Of a stretch of DNA of 64,000 nt, positions 12,360-24,800 are shown in pieces. Origin of the DNA: Littorina saxatilis (Eukaryota > Mollusca > Gastropoda > Littorinimorpha > Littorinidae); the NCBI RefSeq assembly GCF_037325665.1, contig NC_090253.1, positions 43,125,732 through 43,189,731 of the forward strand, in the 5' to 3' direction. The position numbers and the translations under genes are program-made. The notes under the pieces are model-generated. The model was not told the DNA's origin. It searched no databases and saw nothing but the letters and a program-made list of their open reading frames with translations. How positions within the stretch are numbered: position 1 is the first letter of the stretch; each line of letters starts with the position of its first letter.

Positions 12360-13305
12360 AGAGAAAACCAATCTGACTGATCAATCTGTTATTACGATTA
12401 CCATGCCAGTTCTTGGAGATTGTAGGTTCGTTCCTATACTCACGGAAAATGAAATCAAGAGCCATTAAAGACAAGAGTTCGCACTATATTATATTCTTGC
12501 ATTGTTGTTTCCCAAAATATCTACCCAATAAAGCCAAAACTTCAGCAAATGCGTGTTTTGTCAAGGGACGTCTTTCATAGCTTTCCTTACTGCCTCTCAG
12601 GTGGACACATCTCCGTCAGTGTCTTCTTAAAGTGTGTGCAAGCCAGAGACCAAGTGTACACCATAAATAGAATAAAATTGCTGATGGACGCTCACTACAC
12701 CCCCCTCCCTCTCTCTCTCTCTCTCTCGCTGTCCGCGTGTGTGAAGAACTTCCTTCTTAAGCCATGACTAACCTTACAAAACTTATAACAACTATATGAC
12801 GTAAGAATCTTAAACAAATGTTGGCAGAGCGCTGTTTCAGAGATCCAATAAACAAAGGGAAGTAAGCGCTCTAAATGCACACGACATGTGTAACAGAGTA
12901 AGTGAGAGTTATTCGGAACCATTCTCCTGGCACCTGAGAGAATAACAAGCATTACAATGAACAAGCGACTTTCATCTTACTTCCCTTCGTTTATCCGAAT
13001 ACCATATGACGTGCCAATCTGGTATTACAAGACTACTACACTAAGCTCTGTCAAATAAAACAAAAGAAAAACTAGAACAGGCCATACCTGACAAGACAAA
13101 ACCACTATGATGCGCCTTCCTGGCAACTTTAAACACCCAAGCACTAACCTGTGCCCCGTCTTACCCAATGAAAATAATCCTCAAAAACAAACTACTTGCA
13201 AAGCCGAGCCTGACAATGCAAAGCCACGACAGTGGAACCCTCGTTTTATTATCTCCAAAACTCACAGAGAAACTCGTGTCTTTAAATGAAGGTACATACA
13301 ATTAA
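12360..13305. other. No recognisable gene
   Basis: Single-copy sequence with a short (CT)n at about 12710-12727. Confidence 0.5.
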
Positions 13306-13308
13306 GTG

Positions 13309-13351
<43 letters not shown>

Positions 13352-13368
13352 TGGGGTAAATAGAAGAT

Positions 13369-13428
<60 letters not shown>

Positions 13429-13505
13429 ATTTATGTGTGTGTGTGTTTTTGGGGTAAATAGAAGATAAGTGTGTGTGTGTGTGTGTGCGTGTGTGTATGT
13501 ATATT

Positions 13506-13536
<31 letters not shown>

Positions 13537-13541
13537 ATATT

Positions 13542-13602
<61 letters not shown>

Positions 13603-13652
13603 TTATGTGTGTGTGTTTTGGGGGTAAATAGAAGATAAGTGTGCGTGTGTGT
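13306..13652. repeat. (TG)n array with a repeated non-TG spacer
   Basis: Blocks of TG are separated by tttttggggtaaatagaag (three times) and atgtatatttatg, so the whole microsatellite-plus-spacer unit has been duplicated. Confidence 0.9.
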
Positions 13653-13733
13653 GAGCCCTGTCTGTCAATGAATACAAGGCAGGTCTGATGAGCCCTATTT
13701 GTCATAAACAAAACACTAATGTTAAAGGGCTGT

Positions 13734-14036
13734 TTTGTTTGTTTGCTTAACGCCCAGCCGACCACGAAGGGCCATATCAGGGCGGTGCTGCTTTGACATA
13801 TAACGTGCGCCACACACAAGACAGAAGTCGCAGCACAGGCTTCATGTCTCACCCAGTCACATTATTCTGACACCGGACCAACCAGTCCTAGCACTAACCC
13901 CATAATGCCAGACGCCAGGCGGAGCAGCCACTAGATTGCCAATTTTAAAGTCTTAGGTATGACCCGGCCGGGGTTTGAACCCACGACCTCCCGATCACGG
14001 GGCGGACGCCTTACCACTAGGCCAACTGTGCCGGTC
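13734..14036 (-). mobile_element. tRNA-headed SINE with 13-bp target duplication
   Basis: Minus strand: box A-like TGGCCTAGTGGTAAGG and box B-like GGTTCAAACCC in a tRNA-like head, a unique body, then a (CAAA)n tail. gttaaagggctgt flanks it exactly at 13721-13733 and 14037-14049. Confidence 0.92.
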
Positions 14037-14049
14037 GTTAAAGGGCTGT

Positions 14050-14636
14050 CCAACAATACAAAACTACAATGATTTTGATGAAGAAGTGCCCAACAACATC
14101 AAGGTACACTGTAAGACCAAATGTCTTCGAACATCTTAGTATCTTACAGTACCAGAATGATAACGGATACTTATGTACATGTATATTCGCACACTTTCAT
14201 GTCACTGTCACCCCTTCTGTCAGTGAGGAGTTTGACATTGTTTAAATCATTGTGTCAAACTGACAGCGTCCATTTTTGTCCAGCAGTATACAAACCATGA
14301 AGAACTTTGACATTAATGACTGAATCAGTGTCGATTACTGCTACAAAAACACTGAACAGTACCATGTTACATTAATGGAACTAAAATGAGATTGCATCAA
14401 GCTAATATCCTAAGCTCCATGCCTTTCAGGGGACATCCGACAGACTAGACACACACACTCAGAGGCAGGCACCCACACAACAGACGTTGTCAATACCCAT
14501 TACCCACGGTTTAGAATGGTACAAACTAAAACAAGAGGAAATCTTGGTGTGTGGACTACCAAAGTGGCAAAGCAAAGCTGTCATCCTTGCAGGGTTGGAA
14601 GGCCTGCATCTCCCCCCCCCCCCCCCCAACAACAAA
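14050..14636. other. No gene; poly-C tract at about 14611-14627
   Basis: Single-copy sequence ending in a C17 run just before a Helentron-like element. Confidence 0.5.
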
Positions 14637-15390
14637 CAAGTCGCGTAAGGCGAAAATACAACATTTAGTCAAGTAGCTGTCGAACTCACAGAATGAAACT
14701 GAACGCAATGCCATTTTTCAGCAAGACCGTATACTCGTAGCATCGTCAGTCCACCGCTCATGGCAAAGGCAGTGAAATTGACAAGAAGAGCGGGGTAGTA
14801 GTTGCGCTAAGAAGGATAGCACGCTTTTCTGTACCTCTCTTTGTTTTAACTTTCTGAGCGTGTTTTTAATCCAAACATATTATATCTATATGTTTTTGGA
14901 ATCAGGAACCGACAAGGGATAAGATGAAAGTGTTTTTAAATTGATTTCGACAATTTAATTTTGATAATAATTTTTATATATCTAATTTTCAGAGCTTGTT
15001 TTTAATCCAAATATAACATATTTATATGTTTTTGGAATCAGAAAATGATGGAGAATAAGATGAACGTAAATTTGGATCGTTTTATAAATTTTTATTTTTT
15101 TTTACAATTTTCAGATTTTTAATGACCAAAGTCATTAATTAATTTTTAAGCCACCAAGCTGAAATGCAATACCGAAGTCCAGGCTTCGTCGAAGATTACT
15201 TGACCAAAATTTCAACCAATTTGGTTGAAAAATGAGGGCGTGACAGTGCCGCCTCAACTTTCACGAAAAGCCGGATATGACGTCATCAAAGACATTTATC
15301 AAAAAAATGAAAAAAACGTTCGGGGATTTCATACCCAGGAACTCTCATGTCAAATTTCATAAAGATCGGTCCAGTAGTTTAGTCTGAATC

Positions 15391-15449
<59 letters not shown>

Positions 15450-15535
15450 ACACACACACGCACATACACCACGACCCTCGTCTCGATTCCCCCCTCTACG
15501 TTAAAACATTTAGTCAAAACTTGACTAAATGTAAA
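14637..15535 (-). mobile_element. Helentron-like non-autonomous element, family C, copy 1
   Basis: Read on the minus strand: 5' end ACATTTAGTCAAGTTTTGAC, a (TG)n core, 3' end CTTGACTAAATG..TCGCCTTACGCGACTTG with a small hairpin just before the terminus. Very similar to 37328-38140. No target duplication; A-rich target. Confidence 0.7.
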
Positions 15536-15734
15536 AAGAAAGAAAGAAAGAAAAATATAGAGAACAAATAAAATAAAAATCTTTTGCTCATGGCACTATT
15601 TTGAATGAAAGAGAGACAAGGGTAACACATTTTGAGCATTTTGAGAGGTGGACGAGTATTTCAAGCCCAAGACAAATCTGACAACATCAAAGCATCCCAG
15701 ACATATGTTTGTATACTGTTCAATCTGAACCGGT

Positions 15735-15833
15735 CTACAGTGAGTTCTGCGCACTTGATTTCACATCGAGGATCCTGAATTCAATCAGACACAGCCCGTT
15801 CTTGTTCTTGAATCGTCCCTCCTCCATCAGTTG
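15735..15833 (-). CDS. Gene 1 exon 7 (terminal)
   Basis: The acceptor CTCTTTTGCAG is followed by 32 codons and TAG: QLMEEGRFKNKNGLCLIEFR then ILDVKSSAQNSL. The ending GLCLIEFRI resembles the last strand of a MATH domain. A Helentron-like element lies about 200 bp further downstream. Confidence 0.7.
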   Translation of the reverse strand, partial: QLMEEGRFKNKNGLCLIEFRILDVKSSAQNSL

Positions 15834-18800
15834 CTGCAAAAGAGTTGAAGAATGACTATCACATCACTTTTCAGGGTTGTTTTTTTTCCAAATTCCTTTT
15901 AGGGACAATTCGACGACGCGAAGCGTTTAGTTGAGGGCGCAAAGCGTTCGAACCTCTTAGGGAGGTCCGGGGGCATGCTCCCCCGGAAAATGTTGATAAT
16001 AACATGTGAAATGGAGCAATCTGGTGCACTCTGAGCCAAGAAACTTCCCCTTATACACCTTCCCTCGTGTTTTCATGTTACTGTACAAATTGAGCGTTTC
16101 TTTCCAAAAGAAACAGGTAGTGTACTAAACCTCTTGCTTTTCAAGAATTGCAGTGCAAGTCAGTATGTACTTTTGTCCATTTGAGTGTAATAATTTGTAA
16201 TCTAATTTAAACACAAGCAGGCATGCAGCCTTTTTTTTTTTTTTTTAAAGTAGAATTTATATTCAAGAAAGGTGCAATCTGATGCCAACTGGAAAAAATG
16301 CATAGGAATTTCTAATTCATTTTATATTTCTTGGAAATCCATGCATTAGCAGAAAATCAGGAGCCATGAATGTGGCGGACACTACCTTATTTGAAAAGCG
16401 ACTGTAAAAATGTAAAGTTGAGAATATCTCACCTCCCAGGTTACGATGCAAGGCGATCCCTTTCCCAGACCTTTTCTATCTTCTGAGAACTTGACACCTA
16501 AAGATAGAAGAAAGAAGAGCCTTATAGAATCTGAGGTTGATTCCTACCGGCAGAACCTGCTATAATAGTGTCAACACCTTCGACTGATACTATTACTAAT
16601 CTCTTAATCATTCTTCATCAGGGAAATACACAGCTGGGACAGATTGGACGACACTGAAAACTGGAAGACTGTAGACGGATTCAAATGGGAGAGTTTTCTA
16701 CGGTCAGCACTACTGTAGAACCTGCCTTGACGACCACCTCTCGATAATAACCACCTGTCCACACTGACCCCCCCTAAGGATCCTCCGACGAGTTTGTTTA
16801 AAAAATTCTGTGTAATTCACCTATCAACAGTGACCACAATAAAACCTTTGCCTTGCCTTGCCTATAAGTTTATAACTACCACTTTTGGTCGGCCCCTTGG
16901 GTGGTCATTATGGACAATTTCAACTGTAGTAGAGTTAATAAGTCACCAGCAAAACGTTAACCACAGCTAAATCTTCTATTGTTATTGTTAGTCAGCTACC
17001 ATCTTAAGGCTGCCACTGTTAAGCCCCTGCCTGCTGTGCTACACTGGAACCCGCCTTTTAAGACCTCCACAAATCTGAAAAAAATCAGGTCTTAAAAAGG
17101 AGGGAGTCTTAAAATGGGGGTAAACTTACAGAGGTTATGAATAGAAAGTCTAAGAAAACAGTCTTCAAAAGGGCAAAAGTCTTAAATTGGGGGGTCTTAA
17201 AAGGGGGGTTCCACTGTATCATCATAAGGCTGCCACTGTCAACCCCCTGCCTGCTGTGCTACTCAGGTTAAGAAAAATGAAGAACGCCGAGGTGCGCGCA
17301 GTAGGGTCTCCTACAGCACCGGAGCAACGCGGTGGCATCTTCATTTGACGTGGTGGGGTCGCCAAGAATGCCATGCAACGGCGCGCACTTTGAGCATGCA
17401 CAAAGTACGCGCTGTCGCTCGGCGTTTTGATATGCGCGTGGTAGGAGCGCAGTAAGGTCTCGTACAGCGCCACAAGAGCTCCATTGGCGTGCAGTACGAA
17501 CGCAGTGGTAATCGGCACGGAGACCTCACGGAGATATCATTGCGCTTTTACCGCGTCCATCAGCATTTGCACGGAGACCTCACCGAGTCCTTGGGGATGT
17601 CACTGCGCTTCTACCGCGTCCGTCAGCGTTGGCAGGGCTTTTGCAGGAAGTTGCCAATGCGTTGTGAGCCAACCCCATAGCGCAGAGTACACTCCCCTGT
17701 CGTATACATGCACTTCCGCTTAATCGACACGCCGTGGACGCGCAGTGACAACTCCTAGCACGCCGTGAGAGCGCAGTCAATCGCAGAATTTTCATGCGAT
17801 CCCTCGGCGCTGAGAAATTTACAACGCCCTGCCAACTCCATGAGGACGCAGCCCTAGTGTGACAGGGGTATTAGCTACAGCTGAATTACAGTTGGCTATA
17901 TTTGATTTCTCTGCCAAAGCAAAACACAACACAAACAGCAGAAGTCATCTGTAGGTTTTTCAGATAACAGAATGGGCATAACGCCACCTTTGTCACACAC
18001 ACAACAAGAACAAGAAGGGCAAAGCCCATACGACTCACATGCTTTACACATTTTTCCTACCAAAATACATGTGACCTTGACCCAAGGTCAAGGTCATCCA
18101 AGGTCATGCAACACAAAGCTGTTAATTCAAGACATAGGAAGTACAATGGAGCTTATTGGCTCTTTCTACCATGAGATATGGTCACTTTTAGTGGTTCACT
18201 ACCTTATTTTGGTCACATTTCATAAGGGTCAAAGTGACCTTGACCTTGATCATATGTGACCAAATGTGTCTCATGATGAAAGCATAACATGTGCCCCACA
18301 TAATTTTTAAGTTTGAAACAGTTATCTTCCATAGTTCAGAGTCAAGGTCACTTCAAAATATGTATACAATCCAACTTTGAAGAGCTCCTGTGACCTTGAC
18401 CTTGAAGCAAGGTAAACCAAACTGGTATCAAAAGATGGGGCTTACTTTGCCCTATATATCATATATAGGTGAGGTATTGAATCTCAAAAACTTCAGAGAA
18501 AATGTGAACAAGAAGGGCAAAGCCCATACGACTCACATGCTTGACCTCGACCTTTAGGGTAACTAAACCTAGCAATGACATCATACACTAAGAACTGCTT
18601 TACACATTTTTCCTACCAATATACATGTGACCTTGACCTTGGGTCAAGGTCATCCAAGGTCATGCAACACAAAGCTGTTAATTCAAGACATAGGAAGTAC
18701 AATGGTGCTTATTGGCTCTTTCTACCATGAGATATGGTCACTTTTAGTGGTTCACTACCTTATTTTGGTCACATTTCATAAGGGTCAAAGTGACCTTGAC

Positions 18801-21800
18801 CTTGATCATATGTGACCAAATGTGTCTCATGATGAAAGCATAACATGTGCCCCACATAATTTTTAAGTTTGAAACAGTTATCTTCCATAGTTCAGGGTCA
18901 AGGTCACTTCAAAATATGTATACAATCCAACTTTGAAGAGCTCCTGTGACCTTGACCTTGAAGCAAGGTAAACCAAACTGGTATCAAAAGATGGGGCTTA
19001 CTTTGCCCTATATATCATATGTAGGTGAGGTATTCAATCTCAAAAACTTCAGAGAAAATGGGAAAAATGGGAAAAATAGCTGTTTTTTAGGCAACATTTA
19101 TGGCCCCTGCGACCTTGACCTTGAAGCAAGGTCAAGATGCTATGTATGTTTTTTGGGGCCTTGTCATCATACACCATCTTGCCAAATTTGGTACTGATAG
19201 ACTGAATAGTGTCCAAGAAATATCCAACGTTAAAGTTTTCCGGACGTCCGGACGGACGGACGGACGGACGACTCGGGTGAGTACATAGACTCACTTTTGC
19301 TTCGCATGTGAGTCAAAAATGTGAAAAATAGCTGTTTTTTAGGCAACATTTATGGCCCCTGCGACCTTGACCTTGAAGCAAGGTCAAGATGCTATGTATG
19401 TTTTTTGGGGCCTTGTCATCATACACCATCTTGCCAAATTTGGTACTGATAGACTGAATAGTGTCCAAGAAATATCCAACGTTAAAGTTTTCCGGACGTC
19501 CGGACGGACGTCCGGACGGACGGACGGACGGACGACTCGGGTGAGTACATAGACTCACTTTTGCTTCGCATGTGAGTCAAAAAAGAAAGAAAAAAAGATA
19601 CATTTAATAAATTATAGACATGGTGCCAGAAACTTCAGATTGTTCCAGAGGTTTTTACTTTCTGCATATAACCCAAAAACAAAGAGACTGCCATGTTCCA
19701 AAATTCAGAATAAAATAACAAACAAGAGGCGAAGCCTTCAAGGCTCACGTAAGAAATAGACAAACAGTAACACAAACTCACTACACGAAGCTTCGCAAAG
19801 TCTTAATACCAAAAACCCACAGCTACGGCGTGGTACTTTGACCCCAACATCGCTTCTCAAGTTTTGACATGCGAAGCTTCGTCGTAGCTCGCAACGAAGT
19901 TGAGTTTTTTTTTGTAAGAAGAGTGCTTTTCGATTCAAGATGGACGACGAAATCAGACTCAATACCATAGTGAAGAATGCATTTATCGACTTTGGTTGAC
20001 CCAAAGTACAAGAACTAACCTCCTACCTGTATTATTTCATACTGCGATGCATTGACATGTCGAATGAAACTCGAAATCCCAGCGCTCACGCCAACTGGTC
20101 CCGGCCGTGCTCAGTCAACGAAATAGAACACATACAATTAACTTACGTCATCATCAAGTACGTAAAGTACAATTTGTGACGTTAAGTACTCAGAAAGAAG
20201 CACACCACGCGCTGGTCGAGACTTCGTGCAAGCGCTTTCTGACTAATACGATTTGAGACGCCAAGACATGAAAAAAAGATAACTCTTGCCTTCCAACTAG
20301 TCTCGGCCCGCTCAAAACCGAGACAGTAATTCCTTCGCGTGACGTCTAACCCTCTTACGCCATGTGACGTCTTCAAATGACGAAATGTTAAAGTTTCTAC
20401 CACAGACATACACACGCACAAACACACACACACACGCACACACACACGCACAAACGCACAAACGCACAGACAGACAAAGTTACGATCGCATAGGCTACAC
20501 TTACGTGAGCCAAAAAGGAACTGTTGTTGGAACTTTTAATTATCTAAAAAACAAAACAATACGTTCACAGATATAAATTATATCGATCTAGCGGTCTTTT
20601 ACCTGCACAGACAAATACTAATTAGACAAAACTTATCTGACAAAATGTTCAGCCGCTTGCAGAGAAGACCAATTGCCTCATTTGCTTGTACAATGGTGTC
20701 TTTCCTGCAAGCGGCCGAACATTTTGTCAGATAAGTTTTGTCTTATAAGTGTTTGTGCACTTAAAAGACCGTGAATGTATAATATTTTGTTTTGTCAATA
20801 ACTGAACGTTCCAACTACATACCCTTCTTGGTTGTTTTTTATGTATTCTTCTGCATATAAATATATATATAATCGAAATTAACAAAAAGCTAGCTGACGA
20901 GCGTGACACAAAGAACTCACGCAGCCAGCTGACGGTATGCATCGCATCATCGAAGACGTGGTTAGGAATCAGCCGCACTCCAAACAAAGCACTGACCTCC
21001 TGGTTTCTGCAGAAAGAATGCACAAGTACAGTGAAAACCCTCCTACAGTGGAACGCCCTTTTTATGACCCCCCTCGTAAGTTCGAATCTCTGTCGCTGCC
21101 GCCTGGTGGGTTAAGAGTGGAGATTTTTCCGATCTCCCAGGTCATCGTATGTGCAGACCTGCTAGTGACTTATCCCCCTTCGTGTGTACATGCAAGCACA
21201 GGACCAAGTGCGCACGGAAAAGATCCTGTAATCCATGTCAGAGTTCGGTGGGTAATAGAAACACGAAAATACCCAGCATGTCTCCCCCGAAATCGGCTTT
21301 AAAAACGGTCATACACATAAAAATCCACTCGTGCTAAAAACATGAGTGAATGTGGGAGTCTAAGCCCATGAACAAAGAAGAAGAGAAGAAAGACCCCCCG
21401 ATTTAAGACTCCCTCCTTTTCAAAACCTTGTTTTCTCAGACTTTCTGTTTATAACCTCTGTAAAGTTACCCGCATTTTACTCTGAAGACCTGATTTTCTC
21501 AGATTTGTTGAGGTCTGAAAAGGGGGGTTCCACTGTACAGTGAAACCCCTCCTATAAGGAACAAACTCTTTTTAAACTAGTTCCATGTAAATTTTAAACG
21601 GTCAGAAATTCATTGTTGAAGTAATACTTTTCTCTCACTAAGGGAGGTAACTGTATCATTTCCTGTCACCGGGGTCAGGCTATCTCCAATTAGGTGGCGG
21701 GGCGACCATCCCCAACCCGGCGGGTCCCCAGGTGGCGGATAGGGGGCGTCCCTTAGATATAAGGGATTGCAGCGATATAAGTCAGGCTTGCCCGGACGAA

Positions 21801-24800
21801 TAAGTTGTCCTGGACCAACTGGCGGTGTTCCTATCAGAGCGGGGTGGTTAACAGGTGGCACTGTTGACTAGTAAATACCCTATGTGCTCATACGGGTTCA
21901 TCACGCGGGTAAGAGGCGCATTAAAACTACTGCTACCTGTGCTCCCAGGTAAGGTCCCTGAACAGGAGCTAAGCGTGGGGTAACCCCGACAGAAACCTCT
22001 AGTGCTGAAGTAGGCGGTACTGAGCGAGACAGCGCACTTTAACGGATCACAGTACCACGCACACCATCGCCATGAATACACGCAGAAAAAATGTAGCGGC
22101 AACAAGAAGAAGATTTCCTGTCATTTGTCAAACCTTTCTTCCAGTCAACCTTTTTCTTCGTTCATGGGTTAACACTCCCACGTTCACTCCTATTTTTGCA
22201 TGAACGGGTTTTGACATGTACGAACGCTTTTATCCCGCCACTCTGGGAGCATACACCGATTTCAGGGGAAGCATGCTGGGTATTATCGTGTTTCCATTAG
22301 GCAAAAAAAAAAAAAAATGTCTGTTTACGGTAACCCGACCAGACCTGTTTACCCCCATAAGTGTTTTGGAGTAATGCTCAGCCCCAAAAATAGTAATCCT
22401 GGCACAAAAATAGTAATCATCCAGCATTCGTCGCCAATTACAACGCACATGACAACTGTGTCTGCGAAACGCAATCATGCACATATATCCATCATTCACG
22501 AACAAAACACATCAGTCAGTTTTTGTAGTCATCATAATTTCAAAGAAGATCACATCAAAAGCACATGCATCACTGATTCTTTTTCTTTTGCTCGAAGTAG
22601 GCCTTTTTCAGTGTGTCAAGCGCTTCTCTACTGTACTTGCGCTTGCCGAATGAGTGAGGGCGAGACTTCACCACTAGAATAAGGCTCTCCAGCGTCTCAT
22701 CAGACAGACATGATCTCTGGTCAGTCCTGTGCTTTTTCACCCCATTTTGCCATTGAAAAAAACAATGCCAAACATGTAAATTGATAAAATAAAAAAAAAA
22801 TAAAAAAAAAATTTTTTAACATTTTTTTAATTTATGAAAATCGTAGTCTTGACACGGATAGCGGAATGGCGTATTGTTTGCAGAAAATCGTAATAAATTA
22901 CGCCAAAATCGTAAGGGTAAACAGGTCTGCCCGACCGACCCTAGTTTTTAGGTCCGACCCTAATTTTTTTTTTGGATCGTCTGAAAAAAAAAACCGCATC
23001 CAAAATAGAGCTGTTTGCGCTCAAACAGCAGACGACAGAAGGGAGGTAAGCTCAAAGTACTGTTAGGAGTAAAGGGTCGTCACTCGTGTTACTTCCTTTC
23101 AAAATGGATGCACGCAGTGGTGTTCGCCACCCGCTAGCTGTAAAGCTTGATAAATGTTGTCATGAAAAGGATGGGGTGAAAATTATCAGTACCTATCCAG
23201 CGAGTTTTAGTATCATTAACGTTTTTCATGACATTCATGCGGACTTTGACCCGAAACATTATGCGGCTCACGCCAAAGCTTCTACAGGAAACGACGAGGA
23301 GTTCGAGTTGGACTGGAGTTTGACTGTCGGCGATCTTGTATAAATAATATTTATTGAACACTTTAAAACAAACTAAAACAGTTACAGCTATAAATTCCTG
23401 AACAATAATCTTAGTTATGTTGGGCAAAAACAGGGATTGATGAGAAGAAATGAACTGTGAAACATCATAGAGAGGGGAGAAAAAAAAGAAGAAAAAAAAA
23501 TTGAAAAAAAAAATGACAAAAAAGCCGACCTACCGACCCTATTTTTTCACCCTATGTTACCGTAAACAGACCTTTTTTTTTTTTGGGCCTTACCCACCTA
23601 ACTCTGACATGGATTACAGGATCTTTTCCGTGCACATTTGGCCTTGTGCTTGCGTGTACACACAAAGGGGGACAAGACACTAGCAGGTCTGCACATAAGT
23701 TGAACTGTGATATCAGAAAAACCTCCACCCGTAACCCCCCAGGCGGCCGCGGCCAGGATTTGAACTCGTGACCTTCCGATTAGGAAGCCCATGTCTTATC
23801 CACTACACCACTGCACCCGTCATTCAGGTAAACAAACCTGTCCTGCCCTTGCTGCAGAAAGAGGTAGGCAGCCAGGCAGACGTCTCCTGGGCCTTGGGGC
23901 TGTCTTTGAACCAAATTGATAAACCTGCACAGACACAGCACTTTAATGAAGACAGGCAATACACATACAGAGGAACCTCCATTCTAAGACCTCCAACAAT
24001 CTGAGAAAATCAGGTCTTAAACAGGAGGGAGTCTTAAAATGGAGGTAACTTTACAGAGGTTATGTACAGAAAGTCTGAAAAAGTAAGGTCTTAAAAGGGG
24101 GTTCCACTGTTTAAGTATACAGTACAGGGATGACCAAATCTCACAATGTTCACTCGCCAGCCAGACGAGTAACTTCAAGAAAGTCAATAGCCCGCCAGAA
24201 ATGTCCCTGGCCCGGTACATACCACACCACAAATTACAAATGTTAGATTTCTTTACACAATTAAAACAGGGTGACACGCACAGGAGCTTCGTTTTTGTTT
24301 TACTAGAACATGGCAGTGGTTTTGCAGACGACAGTAGTTCCTGCTCCTGCAGTGTTTATCGATAGTACAACCAAAAGTTTTACATTTGACCAGAATTTTC
24401 ACTGGCTAGCCGGGCGAGCTGCTAGGCAGTTTCTACTAGCCGGCAGATTATTTACTCGCCCCTGGTGACCGGGCGGACGATTTGGCCATCCCTGGTATAG
24501 GTTATATTATCTCAGCTGATGGCACCTATACATGTATGGGTTGTGTTCATCTCAAGACAGAACAAGAATGTGAAAGTTGTCACTCTGCCTCTCCTTAACT
24601 CTTACCAGTTCGGGGGTTTTAGGGCATATTTTACAGTGCTGTTGGTGCCTACTTGCCGAGTGGCTATCTGGGGTCATATTCTAAATGAAATATAGAAAGT
24701 TATATATCAAATGAAAGGAAGATGAATAAGCTTTTCATATTTGCAAAGAGAATTGTGCTATCTTTAAAGGTAAAAATTTTATGGGGGTGACAACATGATT

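Larger units (their letters stand above)
22300..23589. mobile_element. Harbinger-like element (family D), copy 1, with ORF
   Basis: Ends GGC-A(n)-TGTCTGTTTACGGTAAC and GTTACCGTAAACAGACC-T(n)-GGGCC between TTA duplications (22297-22299, 23590-23592). PIF/Harbinger elements duplicate TWA, hence the tentative name; no DDE transposase is present. It holds a nested element at 22341-22928 and a 79-codon ORF. Related copies: 25022-25355 and 42550-42901. Confidence 0.65.
22151..23822 (-). mobile_element. tRNA-headed SINE (minus) split by a Harbinger-like element
   Basis: 22151-22299 is the SINE 3' half (tail cttcgttcatgggtt, agcatgctgggtat) and 23590-23822 its 5' half (tggattacaggatc, head ttcgaa-type box B at about 23757). 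The TTA at both edges of the insertion is shared. Confidence 0.8.

Noticed and set aside
18946-19197. Recurring frame MTLTLKQGKPNWYQKMG in several places
   Set aside because: The frame is part of the family A mobile element and is not conserved in length between copies; no protein-coding signature.
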